From Williamsia sp. CHRR-6 (GTDB lineage: Bacteria > Actinomycetota > Actinomycetes > Mycobacteriales > Mycobacteriaceae), in contig NZ_JAHCSG010000001.1 of assembly GCF_018474015.1 (NCBI RefSeq), forward strand, positions 868,001-932,000: a stretch of DNA of 64,000 nucleotides. The letters are read 5' to 3'. The translations under genes were made by a program, and so were the position numbers. Positions within the stretch are counted from its first letter, which is position 1, and each line of letters opens with the position of its first letter. Under the pieces are notes generated by a model. The model saw nothing but the letters and a program-made list of their open reading frames with translations. It had not been told where the DNA came from and ran no database searches. This document shows positions 52,322-60,625 of this stretch, in pieces.

Positions 52322-53478
52322 AAACGCTTGAGCTGCTGCCCATCGGGACCGGACCGGCCGCGTTGACCGCGCTGGACACCCTGGCGCAGGTGCTGGACGG
52401 ATCGGTGGCGGTGGTGCCTGCACCCGCCGACGACCCCGTCGAGACCCACCGGCTGACGTCAGCTCTGGGCGTGGGTGAACCGATCGACAACGCAGTGAGC
52501 CTGGTGGTGTCCACCTCGGGGAGCACCGGAATTCCCAAGGGCGCCATGCACACCCCGTCATCACTGGCCGCATCGGCTGCGGCCACCGAGGCGCGGCTGG
52601 GTGGCCCCGGTGGGTGGTTGCTGGCCCTACCCACTCACCACATCGCCGGGCTGCAGGTGTTGCTGCGCAGCATCCGATCCGGTCATCCTCCGGTAGCCAT
52701 CGACGTGGCCCATGGCTTCGACCCGGGCGATCTGATCGCGGGTCTCGACGCCCTGGACGCACCGCGCCGCTACACCTCGTTGGTTCCGACGCAGCTGGTG
52801 AAAGTGCTCGACCACCCCGGCGCGGTGGGCGCACTGCGCGAGATCGATGCGGTGCTCGTGGGCGGTGCAGCCACGCCGGTTCCTCTGCTGCACAGGGCAA
52901 TCGAGGCCGGGATCCCGGTGGTGCGCACCTACGGGATGAGCGAGACCGGTGGCGGATGCGTGTATGACGGGGTCCCGCTCGATGGTGTCGAGGTCAGCAT
53001 CGTCGATCCGACCCTGGACGGAGTGGGCCGGGTGATCATCCGCGGACCGGTGGTGGCACAGGGCTATCGAGGTCTCGACCACCCGGCGTTCGCGGTGACG
53101 GGCGAGTTCGGCACCGACGACCTCGGACGCCTCGACAACGGTGTGCTCAGCGTGGTCGGGCGCGCTGACGAGGCGATCAGCAGCGGCGGGTTGACCGTCG
53201 TACCGCAGGTGGTGGAAGCGGCGATCCTCACCGATCCCACGGTGGCCGAATGCGCGGTGATCGGTCTGCCCGATGAGCGCCTAGGTGAGCGGGTGGTGGC
53301 CGTCGTCGTGGCCGCCGTCGGTGCCCACATCTCCCCAGATCGCCTGCGGGAAAACGTGACTGAGCGTCTGGGCCGGTTCGCGGCGCCACGTGAGGTTATC
53401 GAGGTGGACGCCATGCCGTTACGTGGTCCGGGCAAGATCGACCGACGCGCGTTACGCGCCCGCTACGCGTCGGGGTGA
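52318..53478 (+). CDS. menE: o-succinylbenzoate-CoA ligase MenE
   Basis: An acyl-adenylate-forming enzyme of 386 residues that activates o-succinylbenzoate to its CoA ester, the substrate of MenB. GTG at 52318 overlaps the upstream stop. It has the P-loop STSGSTGIPKGAMHTP, ALPTHHIAGLQVLLRS, the adenine-binding RTYGMSETGGGCVYDG, the hinge region LGRLDNGVLSVVGRADEAI, and the catalytic Lys in GPGKIDRRALR. The short N-terminal domain, compared with general acyl-CoA synthetases, is typical of mycobacterial MenE. Confidence 0.92.
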   Translation: MKTLELLPIGTGPAALTALDTLAQVLDGSVAVVPAPADDPVETHRLTSALGVGEPIDNAVSLVVSTSGSTGIPKGAMHTPSSLAASAAATEARLGGPGGWLLALPTHHIAGLQVLLRSIRSGHPPVAIDVAHGFDPGDLIAGLDALDAPRRYTSLVPTQLVKVLDHPGAVGALREIDAVLVGGAATPVPLLHRAIEAGIPVVRTYGMSETGGGCVYDGVPLDGVEVSIVDPTLDGVGRVIIRGPVVAQGYRGLDHPAFAVTGEFGTDDLGRLDNGVLSVVGRADEAISSGGLTVVPQVVEAAILTDPTVAECAVIGLPDERLGERVVAVVVAAVGAHISPDRLRENVTERLGRFAAPREVIEVDAMPLRGPGKIDRRALRARYASG

Positions 53479-53521
53479 GTGGACAGCCACTGACGGAGCT
53501 GATCACCCACCCCAACGGCCG

Positions 53522-53983
53522 TCAGCGGAAGGACCAGTCCACCCCGTAGTAGGTGTAGTTGCGGTCGGCTCCGTAGACCGTCATGGCGATCTGCGTGCTA
53601 CCTGAGCTGAGGAAGAAGCACTTCACATACCGAGTGGCGTGGCTGGGGCAACCGCCGTTGCTGCCCACCTGATCGAAGATGTAAAACACCTCTTTGGGCT
53701 GCGGGGCATACGTCGAGTCGAACTGGTTGCTGGAGTAAGAGTTCGAGCAGTCGATGTCGCTGCCGACCACACCGAACTTGTAGTTCTTCCACGCGGCACA
53801 GTTCGCGAACCGAAGCATGAGCTGCTCGAGAGTGGAGTCCGCCGGCGACTGGTTGAACTGGGAACGTGCGCTCCCGACCGCAGGGCCGGTGTTCTCATCC
53901 ACCGCCTGCGCAGGCGCATGCAACGCCAGTCCCAAGGTGCACGCGATGATTCCGACCAACAGCGATCGCAGTCTGATTGACAT
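53522..53983 (-). CDS. Small secreted protein of unknown function
   Basis: A 153-residue protein with a classical signal peptide (MSIRLRSLLVGIIACTLGLA, cleavage near APAQA|VDE). The mature part has four Cys (FANCAAW, DIDCSNS, GGCPSHA and KCFF), enough for two disulphides, and ends in an aromatic-rich strand-like segment (DRNYTYYGVDWSFR). I recognise no family. It is convergent with menE and faces its own 155-base upstream region. Tyr/Ser/Asn-rich composition suits an exported surface or soluble protein. Confidence 0.65.
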   Translation of the reverse strand: MSIRLRSLLVGIIACTLGLALHAPAQAVDENTGPAVGSARSQFNQSPADSTLEQLMLRFANCAAWKNYKFGVVGSDIDCSNSYSSNQFDSTYAPQPKEVFYIFDQVGSNGGCPSHATRYVKCFFLSSGSTQIAMTVYGADRNYTYYGVDWSFR

Positions 53984-54138
53984 GTCATCCCCCTGAATCG
54001 TGATGTGGCCGAACGCTTTGCTCGGCTGTCGTCACGGTAGCCCGAGGATTGAGCTGTGGCGAGCGTCACATTGTCCGCATAGCGTTCAAACCGGACGAAT
54101 TGAAGCGGTCCGCCCCAACGCTTTCCACCACATGCTGC

Positions 54139-54786
54139 TCACCACCGGTCGATGTGCAAGACGTCGTCGAGGGGTGCACGCGGGGCGGGTTTGAACGTCT
54201 CGCCGGTGTAGTACGCGGTGGGAATCAACGCGCCCTGCAGGAAATCGTCTGGGATACCCAAGATCTCGGCCACCTCGGCGTCGCGCATCAGGTGCAGGGT
54301 GGTCCAGGCGGTTCCCAGTCCCCGCGCCCGCGCGGCCAACATGTAGCTCCACACCGCCGGGAACAACGATCCCCACACGGCGGCTTGGCCGGCCAGATTC
54401 ATCTCCCGGCCCCCGCGGATACAGGGAATCAGCAACACCGGCACCTTGCCCATGTTCTCCCCGAGGTATTCCACACTCGTACCGATTCTTTTTTGTACTT
54501 TCGAACGGTCCGGATCGTCGACGAATTGTTTGGTGACCGAGATACGCGAGTCGAGATAGGCCTGCGTTTGTTCTCGATAGATGTCGCCGATGCGGCGACG
54601 CTGCTGTGGATCGGTCACCACAATCCACTGCCAGCCCTGCATGTTCGATCCCGACGGCGCCTGCAGCGCGATCTCCAGGCATTCGCGAATCACCGCCATC
54701 GGGACCGGCGTGTCCAGGTCCAGGCGCTTTCGCACGGTGCGGGTGGTGGTCAGCAGTTCATCGGGGGTGAGATCGAGGGTTGCCAT
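54139..54786 (-). CDS. Nitroreductase-family FMN oxidoreductase
   Basis: A 215-residue nitroreductase. It has the FMN-binding TVRKRLDLDTPVP and IALQAPSGSNMQGWQWIVV near the N-terminus, then AVWGSLFPAVWSYMLAARARGLGTAWTTLHL, the dimer-interface and flavin region, and ILGIPDDFLQGALIPTAYY. ATG at 54786 gives the standard start; ATG at 54795 adds three residues. These enzymes reduce nitro, quinone or enone substrates with NAD(P)H, and the substrate is unknown here. It is divergent from the response regulator. Confidence 0.87.
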   Translation of the reverse strand: MATLDLTPDELLTTTRTVRKRLDLDTPVPMAVIRECLEIALQAPSGSNMQGWQWIVVTDPQQRRRIGDIYREQTQAYLDSRISVTKQFVDDPDRSKVQKRIGTSVEYLGENMGKVPVLLIPCIRGGREMNLAGQAAVWGSLFPAVWSYMLAARARGLGTAWTTLHLMRDAEVAEILGIPDDFLQGALIPTAYYTGETFKPAPRAPLDDVLHIDRW

Positions 54787-54963
54787 GGGACCCATGGTGC
54801 CAGGCGAGGTGGGTGAACACATCAGACAGCGCGGGGCCATCGATTGTCGTCCGATCAGATGACTTATCGTCCTATCCCGGGTCGTGATTGGTTGCCGATC
54901 ACTGATCCGGGGTATGAATCTGGGTGGGCAGCATTGCCATTCGCTCGACGGAAGGGGACGCAG

Positions 54964-55716
54964 GTGGTGCCGACAGCACAATCCCACGCACCCTTTCGCA
55001 TCGGCGTCGTCGACGATCACGAGATATCGATCATTGGATTGAAATCGATTCTCGACACCACCGACGATGTGGTGTTCGCCGGCGGTGCACCGACGGTCGC
55101 CATGTTCTTGGACACCACGCATGATTTGGACCTGGTGTTGCTGGACCTCAGGCTCGGTGACGGGACGTCACCGGGAGAGAACGTCGAGCGCCTGCGGGCA
55201 CACGGCCTCGAGTCCCTGATCTACAACGGCGCCGAAGAGCCCTTCCTGGTGCGGTCTGCGGCCGCCGCAGGGGTGCTGGGAGTGATCCGCAAGTCGACCC
55301 GAACCACCGTGCTGCTGGACGCGATCCGAGCGGCCGCCCGCAGCGAGCAGGTGCCCACCATGGACTGGGCCGCAGCCATCGACGCCGACAGCGAGTTCGT
55401 CAGCGTGGTCCTCAGCCCCCGCCAACGGGAGGTGTTGGAGCTGTATGCCGCCGGTGAGCCCGCGGCGCGGGTGGCAACCCTCACCGGTCTGGCCAGCGAT
55501 ACCGTGAACATCTTCCTCGCCCGCATCCGCCAGAAGTACGCCTCCGTCGGTCGCCCCGCCCCCACCAAGACCGACCTGTACAAGCGCGCCCTGGAAGACG
55601 GCATCCTGCCGTTCCCGACGCGACCGCGCGACGCAGTCATCGAAGCGGTCGATGCGCGCACCGGGACCACACCGGACGAGCCCAGCCCGAATTCGCGCGG
55701 CGATCGCCGACGGTGA
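54964..55716 (+). CDS. NarL/FixJ-type response regulator
   Basis: A 250-residue regulator with a receiver domain (Asp17, Asp18, phospho-acceptor Asp61 in LVLLDLRLGDG, and the Lys of VIRKSTR) and a LuxR-type HTH (LSPRQREVLELYAAGEPAARV, ending ASVGRPAPTKTDLYKRAL). GTG at 54964 is chosen for GGAAGGGG 6 bases upstream; an ATG at 54844 would add 40 unrelated residues. The phosphorylation residues are intact, but the sensor gene directly downstream is damaged, so it may be an orphan or take its signal from elsewhere. The final 35 residues are a disordered acidic/basic tail. Confidence 0.85.
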   Translation: MVPTAQSHAPFRIGVVDDHEISIIGLKSILDTTDDVVFAGGAPTVAMFLDTTHDLDLVLLDLRLGDGTSPGENVERLRAHGLESLIYNGAEEPFLVRSAAAAGVLGVIRKSTRTTVLLDAIRAAARSEQVPTMDWAAAIDADSEFVSVVLSPRQREVLELYAAGEPAARVATLTGLASDTVNIFLARIRQKYASVGRPAPTKTDLYKRALEDGILPFPTRPRDAVIEAVDARTGTTPDEPSPNSRGDRRR

Positions 55717-56521
55717 TGCGTTGGGGTCACGCGGCGGCCACCGGCGACCTTCCAGCCCCGGCGATCCGTTGCCGTTGCGCTGGACGATCCCGATCTGCCT
55801 GACGCCTGCGCTGCTGGGCTGGGTGTCCTTGCAGGGCGGCCCCATGGTCGTCGAGCTCAGCGAGGGCTGGGGCCGAAGTATCGGGGTGCCATTGCTGTGC
55901 TTCATGTGCGTGCTCGGCCGTACCCGCTACGCATGGCCGGGTTTCCTTGCCGTGGTCGCGGTGTTCGCCATCCACTACGCCCACTCCATCGGGCCGCTGG
56001 CCGGTGCAGCCCGCTGCCTCACCGACGGTGCGGTGCTGGCCATCGCGACCGTATTCGCTGTGACCATCCGGCCCACCGCCCAGACGATCTTCGCGTTGCG
56101 GGCAGCAGGCGCCCGGCGTGCGGCTGAGGTGGCCGCGCGTGAAGCCACCGCGATCGAACGGGATTCCCAACTGTCCGAACTCGACACCCTGGCGCGACCG
56201 CTGTTGGCGCGCATCGCGTCCGGGGCCGCTCTGAGCGCCGCCGAACGTCTGCAATGTGAACTGCTCGACGCCGAACTGCGCGATCGGCTGCGCGCCCCCG
56301 GTTTGCACAGTGCCGCGGTGGCCGCCGCAGCCGCCCGCGCCCGCGCGCGTGGTGTCGGCCGGGCGACCGGCACCCACCAAGGCATCGCTGCTCGCCCGCG
56401 CCCTGCAAGACGGACACGTCGATCTCGACGAACTCTGACACCGGGCCCGCGGTGGTGGGCGACCTGCGTCCCGAGCGGGCAGCTGCATCCGGGGCGGCTG
56501 CGGACCCGCCCGGATTCGTAG
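55652..56521 (+). CDS. Membrane sensor-like protein, C-terminally truncated and frame-disrupted
   Basis: The frame encodes about four membrane segments ([17 protein letters not shown] through [13 protein letters not shown]), a helical linker ([19 protein letters not shown]), then [26 protein letters not shown] and LRAPGL...ARARARGV. This is the coupling region seen in actinobacterial NarL-type sensor kinases, just before their ATPase part. No HATPase motif (N, G1 or G2 box) follows. After codon 56354 the frame turns into low-complexity Arg/Pro/Thr sequence, while another frame resumes with a LuxR-type C-terminus. The gene therefore looks like a deletion product. The start is uncertain (ATG 55652 or TTG 55721). 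Confidence 0.6.
   Translation: MRAPGPHRTSPARIRAAIADGDALGSRGGHRRPSSPGDPLPLRWTIPICLTPALLGWVSLQGGPMVVELSEGWGRSIGVPLLCFMCVLGRTRYAWPGFLAVVAVFAIHYAHSIGPLAGAARCLTDGAVLAIATVFAVTIRPTAQTIFALRAAGARRAAEVAAREATAIERDSQLSELDTLARPLLARIASGAALSAAERLQCELLDAELRDRLRAPGLHSAAVAAAAARARARGVGRATGTHQGIAARPRPARRTRRSRRTLTPGPRWWATCVPSGQLHPGRLRTRPDS
56346..56438 (+). pseudogene. Remnant of a LuxR-type regulator C-terminus
   Basis: In a different frame from the sensor-like gene, these bases encode [20 protein letters not shown] and a short acidic end before TGA. They match the last helix of the intact regulator at 54964-55716 (SVGRPAPTKTDLYKRALEDG). No receiver domain or start codon belongs to it. It probably marks a deletion that joined the middle of a sensor gene to the end of a second regulator gene. 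Confidence 0.65.
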
Positions 56522-56535
56522 GCAAGTATTGCCAC

Positions 56536-57405
56536 ATGGCAACACCGCGACAGTGGCTTGACGGGGCGCGCCCCCGCACATTTCCCAACGCGATCGCACC
56601 GGTGATCGCCGGGACCGGGGCCGCCGGCTGGTTGGGCGCGGCGGACTGGTGGAAGGCTGTCGCAGCCATGGTCGTAGCCCTGGCCCTGGTGATCGGCGTC
56701 AACTACGCCAACGACTATTCCGACGGCATCCGCGGCACCGACGATGCGCGGGTGGGGCCGATGCGGCTGGTCGGGTCGAGAGCGGCGGCACCGAACGCGG
56801 TACGGGCGGCGGCATTTCTGTCCTTCGCCGTGGCGGGGATCGCGGGTGTGGTGCTGGCCGCGACCACCGCGTGGTGGCTGGTGCTGATCGGCGTGGCCTG
56901 TGTGGCCGGCGCATGGTTCTACACCGGCGGGAAAACCCCCTATGGCTACCTCGGCTTCGGTGAGGTGGCGGTGTTCGTGTTCTTCGGCCTGGTGGCGGTA
57001 CTGGGCACCCAGTTCGTACAGGCGCAGCGGATCGACTGGGTGGGCGCGGTATGCGCTGTGGCGATCGGCTGCTATTCGTCAGCGGTGTTGGTGGCCAACA
57101 ACCTTCGCGACATCGCCTCCGACACCGACGCAGGCAAGATCACCCTGGCGGTGCGGTTGGGTGATGCACGCACCCGCCACCTGCATCTGGGCCTGGTGGC
57201 GCTGCCGTCGGTGCTGTCGCTGGTGCTGGTGGCCGCCACCCCGTGGGCCCTTGTGGGACTGGTGGCGATACCGCTGTCCTACCGCGCCAACGCCCCCGTA
57301 CGCGCGGGAGCGTTGGGGCCGGCGTTGATCCCGGCGCTGGCGGCAACAGGATTGGCGATGATCGCCTGGGCCGGCGGAACCGCGGTCGGGCTGTTTCTCG
57401 CCTGA
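56536..57405 (+). CDS. menA: 1,4-dihydroxy-2-naphthoate polyprenyltransferase MenA
   Basis: An integral membrane UbiA-family prenyltransferase, 289 residues, joining DHNA to a polyprenyl diphosphate to give demethylmenaquinone. ATG at 56536 gives [20 protein letters not shown], the expected N-terminus. The first Asp-rich motif is [17 protein letters not shown] and the second is [20 protein letters not shown], with about eight or nine helices. It is the third menaquinone gene in this window. menC, menD, menF and the methyltransferase are not seen and must lie elsewhere. Confidence 0.93.
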   Translation: MATPRQWLDGARPRTFPNAIAPVIAGTGAAGWLGAADWWKAVAAMVVALALVIGVNYANDYSDGIRGTDDARVGPMRLVGSRAAAPNAVRAAAFLSFAVAGIAGVVLAATTAWWLVLIGVACVAGAWFYTGGKTPYGYLGFGEVAVFVFFGLVAVLGTQFVQAQRIDWVGAVCAVAIGCYSSAVLVANNLRDIASDTDAGKITLAVRLGDARTRHLHLGLVALPSVLSLVLVAATPWALVGLVAIPLSYRANAPVRAGALGPALIPALAATGLAMIAWAGGTAVGLFLA

Positions 57406-57442
57406 CCGCACCTGCCACGGCCTGCCCACCCGCCCGGTCGGG

Positions 57443-58138
57443 TCAGGTCGGCTTGGCTCGATACGCGGTCCGCAGATGATCGAGGTAGCTCTGCGGGTCG
57501 GGCCACCGGCCGTCTTGTGCACCAGGGCGATGCAGTGTGAGCTGCCCGTCGGGCTGAACCCGGACGGTGGTGGTCGAGCGTCGGTTCACATCCGTCACCT
57601 GCGCGCCGGCCCCGCAATCGTGGATGCACACGCTCTCGCCGAACATCGAACGGGCCGAACCCATATCGACGGCAGCGGCAGATCCCGTGCGGTTGGCGCT
57701 GCTCACATAGACGACCCGATGACCGTCGAGCACTGCCGACGTGCCCGGCCACCGCGACCCGAACAGCAGCACCCAACCGTCTCGGTGCGCAGGAGCCATC
57801 CACTGTGGGATGGCGGCACCGGGGCGCACGGGCAGCAACACCGTCGCCCGCTCCTCCACCAGCAGGTGGTCGACCAATGGTCGGTCCACAACCGCGCAGA
57901 GGTCGATCACCGCGTCGACTGTCTCAGCGGTGTGCACCCACAAGGCAACCGACTGCTCGAGTGGGCGCCCCTTCGCCGAGTTCACCACGCGCGGATCGGT
58001 GGCGGCCACCACCCACGCCAGGGGCGCGGGATTGCCAAGGACCACCGCAGACCCAGCAGCGAGCTCGCTGCGCGCCGTCATCAGATCGCTGCTCACTGCC
58101 GCGGGGGCAGCGCTCACCGGGACCGGGAAGGTGTTCAC
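57443..58138 (-). CDS. YrdC/Sua5-like domain protein
   Basis: A 231-residue single-domain protein resembling the Sua5/YrdC/YciO fold that makes carbamoyl- or threonylcarbamoyl-adenylate. Recognisable parts are LAAGSAVVLGNPAPLAWVVA, NSAKGRPLEQSVALWV (the KGRP loop) and VYVSSANRTGSAA, equivalent to the SAN-x-SG motif. A few conserved positions differ from true Sua5, so tRNA modification is not assured. Its ATG overlaps the upstream lyase-like gene's stop as ATGA, so the two proteins are made together and probably share a pathway. The 3' end converges with menA. Confidence 0.65.
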   Translation of the reverse strand: MNTFPVPVSAAPAAVSSDLMTARSELAAGSAVVLGNPAPLAWVVAATDPRVVNSAKGRPLEQSVALWVHTAETVDAVIDLCAVVDRPLVDHLLVEERATVLLPVRPGAAIPQWMAPAHRDGWVLLFGSRWPGTSAVLDGHRVVYVSSANRTGSAAAVDMGSARSMFGESVCIHDCGAGAQVTDVNRRSTTTVRVQPDGQLTLHRPGAQDGRWPDPQSYLDHLRTAYRAKPT

Positions 58139-59373
58139 ACCGCCACCGCCGACATCACACCGGCAAGGTAGTCGGCAAATTCATCCCGAGAAACCACAGC
58201 GTGGTTGGCGGCGAAAGCCGATTCCTTCACCCACTCCATCGCCGCCCGCGCCTGTGCGCGATCGAGGCGGTATCCGAGTTGCCCAGCGACTGCGTCGATC
58301 ACACGCAAACTGGCCAGATGCGTCAGCACGATCGTCGGCTCGATACCGAGGTCGGCCTCAGGATCGAAGGGCGCAAAAAGCTGGGGGTCGACGAACGGCG
58401 TGCCGGTGGAGATGGTCCCCACCCCAGTTCCGACGATCGGTGTCGTCACTGTCAATGGCGTTCCGGTCTCCCGTGACACCGCACGCGCCAGTCGGGGCAG
58501 GAAGCTCAGATCGACTGGGCCCCACCACAGGTCATCACCGGCACCCAAGAGCGCAGCTGCCCGAGTCCGGTCGTGCGCCAGCAGAAACATCAACTGCTCG
58601 GTGTGCACCAGCCCGGAACGTTCAGCCAAACCGAGGATGGATGAGGACACCACCCGGGTTCCCGTCCGCAGCGCCTCGAGGGTGTTGCTCAGACCAAGAC
58701 CGAGATCGTTGTGCAGGTGCGAGCCCACGACCACCGAGTCGTCGGCAGCCGCCTGTACCCCGGCGAACATGGCGGCAGCGTCGGCAGGCAGTTGGGCTCC
58801 CACCGTGTCAGCCAACAGAACCGCTCCGGCCCCAGCGGCTGTCATCCACGACGCCGCCGCGCCCATGAGGCCGTAGTCGGCGCGTGAGGCATCGGCCATG
58901 CAGATATCCACGGCCACATCGGCATTGCGCGCTTTCGCCGCATAGATCAGATCGCGCGCGGAGGCCAGCACTGACTCGGCTCGCTGGTGGGTCATGCATT
59001 GCGCCATCGCGTCTGATGCCGGAACCACCACCATCACGCGCGAATCAGGTGCTCCCGCAACGGAATCAACAGCCTGCAGTACGTCACCTTCAGTGCTGCG
59101 ACACACGGCGGCAACGCTGACCGAGTCAGATGCTTCGTCCGCCACGGCGCGGACTGCGGCGAACTCTGCCGCACAGATCGCCGGAAAACCCGCAGCGAAC
59201 ACGACGTGGCGAGCACCGTTCGCACCGAACATCGCACCCATCTCGCACGCCAGCTGCACTCGAAATGCACTGCTCATGAGCGTCTTAGCTTGCGCACCGT
59301 CGCGAGCGGACTCTTCCCAGATCACCACCCGGCCCGATCGTGCCGACTCTCTGATCAGGTCGTGTGATGCCAT
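58135..59373 (-). CDS. DRE-TIM metallolyase-like enzyme (isopropylmalate/homocitrate synthase or HMG-CoA lyase family)
   Basis: A 412-residue TIM-barrel enzyme of the HMGL-like family. The catalytic DRE-type motif is EESARDGAQAKT (Arg24-Asp25), the metal-binding H-x-H is in VVGSHLHNDLGLGLSNTLEA, and TVGAQLPADAAAMF is the strand preceding it. ATG at 59373 has a textbook AGGAGG 4 bases upstream. These enzymes make or break carbon-carbon bonds next to a carboxylate or CoA ester with a divalent metal. It lacks the C-terminal allosteric domain of LeuA. No leucine, lysine or HMG-CoA genes are nearby; its only partner is the coupled YrdC-like gene. Confidence 0.75.
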   Translation of the reverse strand: MASHDLIRESARSGRVVIWEESARDGAQAKTLMSSAFRVQLACEMGAMFGANGARHVVFAAGFPAICAAEFAAVRAVADEASDSVSVAAVCRSTEGDVLQAVDSVAGAPDSRVMVVVPASDAMAQCMTHQRAESVLASARDLIYAAKARNADVAVDICMADASRADYGLMGAAASWMTAAGAGAVLLADTVGAQLPADAAAMFAGVQAAADDSVVVGSHLHNDLGLGLSNTLEALRTGTRVVSSSILGLAERSGLVHTEQLMFLLAHDRTRAAALLGAGDDLWWGPVDLSFLPRLARAVSRETGTPLTVTTPIVGTGVGTISTGTPFVDPQLFAPFDPEADLGIEPTIVLTHLASLRVIDAVAGQLGYRLDRAQARAAMEWVKESAFAANHAVVSRDEFADYLAGVMSAVAV

Positions 59374-59461
59374 GGTGCCTCCTGTGGACACCCCGCGCCC
59401 CACGGACCCAGGGTGCGTCGTCGCCGACAACTCCGATCGGAGAAGTCGGCAAAAGCATATC

Positions 59462-59474
59462 AACCAATTTAGTT
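59462..59474. promoter_or_regulatory. Operator-like dyad in an AT-rich promoter region
   Basis: AACCAATTTAGTT is a near-palindrome (two mismatched pairs) in the AT-richest stretch of this region (about 59452-59492), 88 bases upstream of the DRE-TIM gene start on the minus strand. Its form resembles binding sites of TetR-type repressors. No such regulator is encoded next to it in the window. Confidence 0.35.
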
Positions 59475-59557
59475 TACGAAGATATATTTCCCCGGCCGAG
59501 GCCCACCTCAGTCGGAGGACTGGACGCCCGAGTCATGACGGTGCGCGAACCACGGCA

Positions 59558-60331
59558 TCAGATCCGCGCGGTCATCATCTCTCGCAACGACGCGACGGTC
59601 GTCACCGATTCGATCAACGAGATCGTCTGTGCGTCACCGGCGTCGAGGATGCCCATCAGAATACCTTCCGACGTCAGGTCGGAACCGCCGGCGGTGCGCG
59701 CCGAGGCGACCGCAGCTGACAACGCCGCTCGCGCCGAACCGGAGAACCGGGGTCGACCCCACGGTCCGCCGCGCCCGCGTGGGCCGCGACGCCCACGCCC
59801 CGGCTCCCACGGACCAATCTGTCGAGGGTGATCATGGCCATCGCCCCACGAGCCGCGCGCGTGCGGTCCACCTCGTCCGTCATGACGACGAGGTCCACCC
59901 CGTCCCCCGTGGCGGTGCGGACCGCCTCGGTGGTTGTCACCAGAGCCGGATCCGCCTGCGGGACCACGTGATCCACGCTCGCCCCACCCGGCGATCAGGT
60001 CGGCTCCAAAGTTCTTCTTGATCGCTGCGACCACCGCATCGAGGTCGATGCCGATCGATCGCAGCGCGTCCCGATCCTCCTGCACCCGAGAATCATCGTC
60101 AGGATCTAGGTCGTAATCGTCGGTGGCAGAATGGATCTCACGCACTTTCTCACGAGAATTGTTCAGCGTGAAGCCTTCTGCGGTCAGCAACTCGAACAGC
60201 GGGCTACGCGCATTGCACAGCATGCCGAGGATCAGGTGGTCGGGGCCGAGGTGGGTGTGCCCAAGGTCTGCAGCCTCCTCCATGGCGAAGCCCAGGGTGT
60301 GTCGGGCTTCGCGTGTCAGGTGTTCGAACAT
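59558..60331 (-). CDS. Double Clp-N domain protein with Arg/Gly/His-rich linker
   Basis: A 257-residue protein. Residues 1-75 are a ClpN repeat domain (MFEHLTREARHTLGFAMEEA, HLGPDHLILGML), and the last 60 residues are a second, weaker one (FSGSARAALSAAVASARTAG, LTSEGILMGIL). Between them, about residues 115-195, lies a low-complexity linker of RGG, HRHGG and GRGGPHARG blocks. There is no AAA+ ATPase, so it is a stand-alone adaptor-like protein, not a Clp unfoldase. ATG at 60331 directly follows the HTH gene's stop. It probably binds a Clp chaperone, protease or regulator; the linker could contact nucleic acid or metal. Confidence 0.78.
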   Translation of the reverse strand: MFEHLTREARHTLGFAMEEAADLGHTHLGPDHLILGMLCNARSPLFELLTAEGFTLNNSREKVREIHSATDDYDLDPDDDSRVQEDRDALRSIGIDLDAVVAAIKKNFGADLIAGWGERGSRGPAGGSGSGDNHRGGPHRHGGRGGPRRHDGRGGPHARGSWGDGHDHPRQIGPWEPGRGRRGPRGRGGPWGRPRFSGSARAALSAAVASARTAGGSDLTSEGILMGILDAGDAQTISLIESVTTVASLREMMTARI

Positions 60332-60332
60332 G

Positions 60333-60557
60333 TCAGGTCTCTTTTCTTTGGTGTGAGTGCTTCTGGTGCACGGCCTGCCGACTGATCTGCAACACGTCTG
60401 CGATCGCCTGCCAGCTCCAGCCCTGCTCACGCGCATTGGCCACCTGAACCGATTCGAGGCGGTCGGCCAGGGTGCGCAGAGCGCGGACGGCAGCCAATCC
60501 ACGGGCGGGATCGGTGCTCGCGGCAGCAGCGGTGATGTCGGTCGGCTCGTCGTGCAT
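60333..60557 (-). CDS. Small helix-turn-helix regulator paired with the Clp-N gene
   Basis: A 74-residue protein. The first half is an Ala-rich helix (LAAVRALRTLADRLESVQVA), the second a clear HTH (GWSWQAIADVLQISRQAVHQKH). It stops one base before the Clp-N gene starts, so the two are co-translated. HTH plus Clp-N pairs of this kind are common in actinobacteria and usually treated as a regulator with its partner. It likely acts on its own promoter; the AT-rich bases at 60580-60605 upstream are where it would bind. Confidence 0.75.
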   Translation of the reverse strand: MHDEPTDITAAAASTDPARGLAAVRALRTLADRLESVQVANAREQGWSWQAIADVLQISRQAVHQKHSHQRKET

Positions 60558-60625
60558 CGTGTCAGGTTATGTTGACGAAGCACTGCTGTCAATATTTATT
60601 GACAGCGCACCCGGGGCGATTACCC

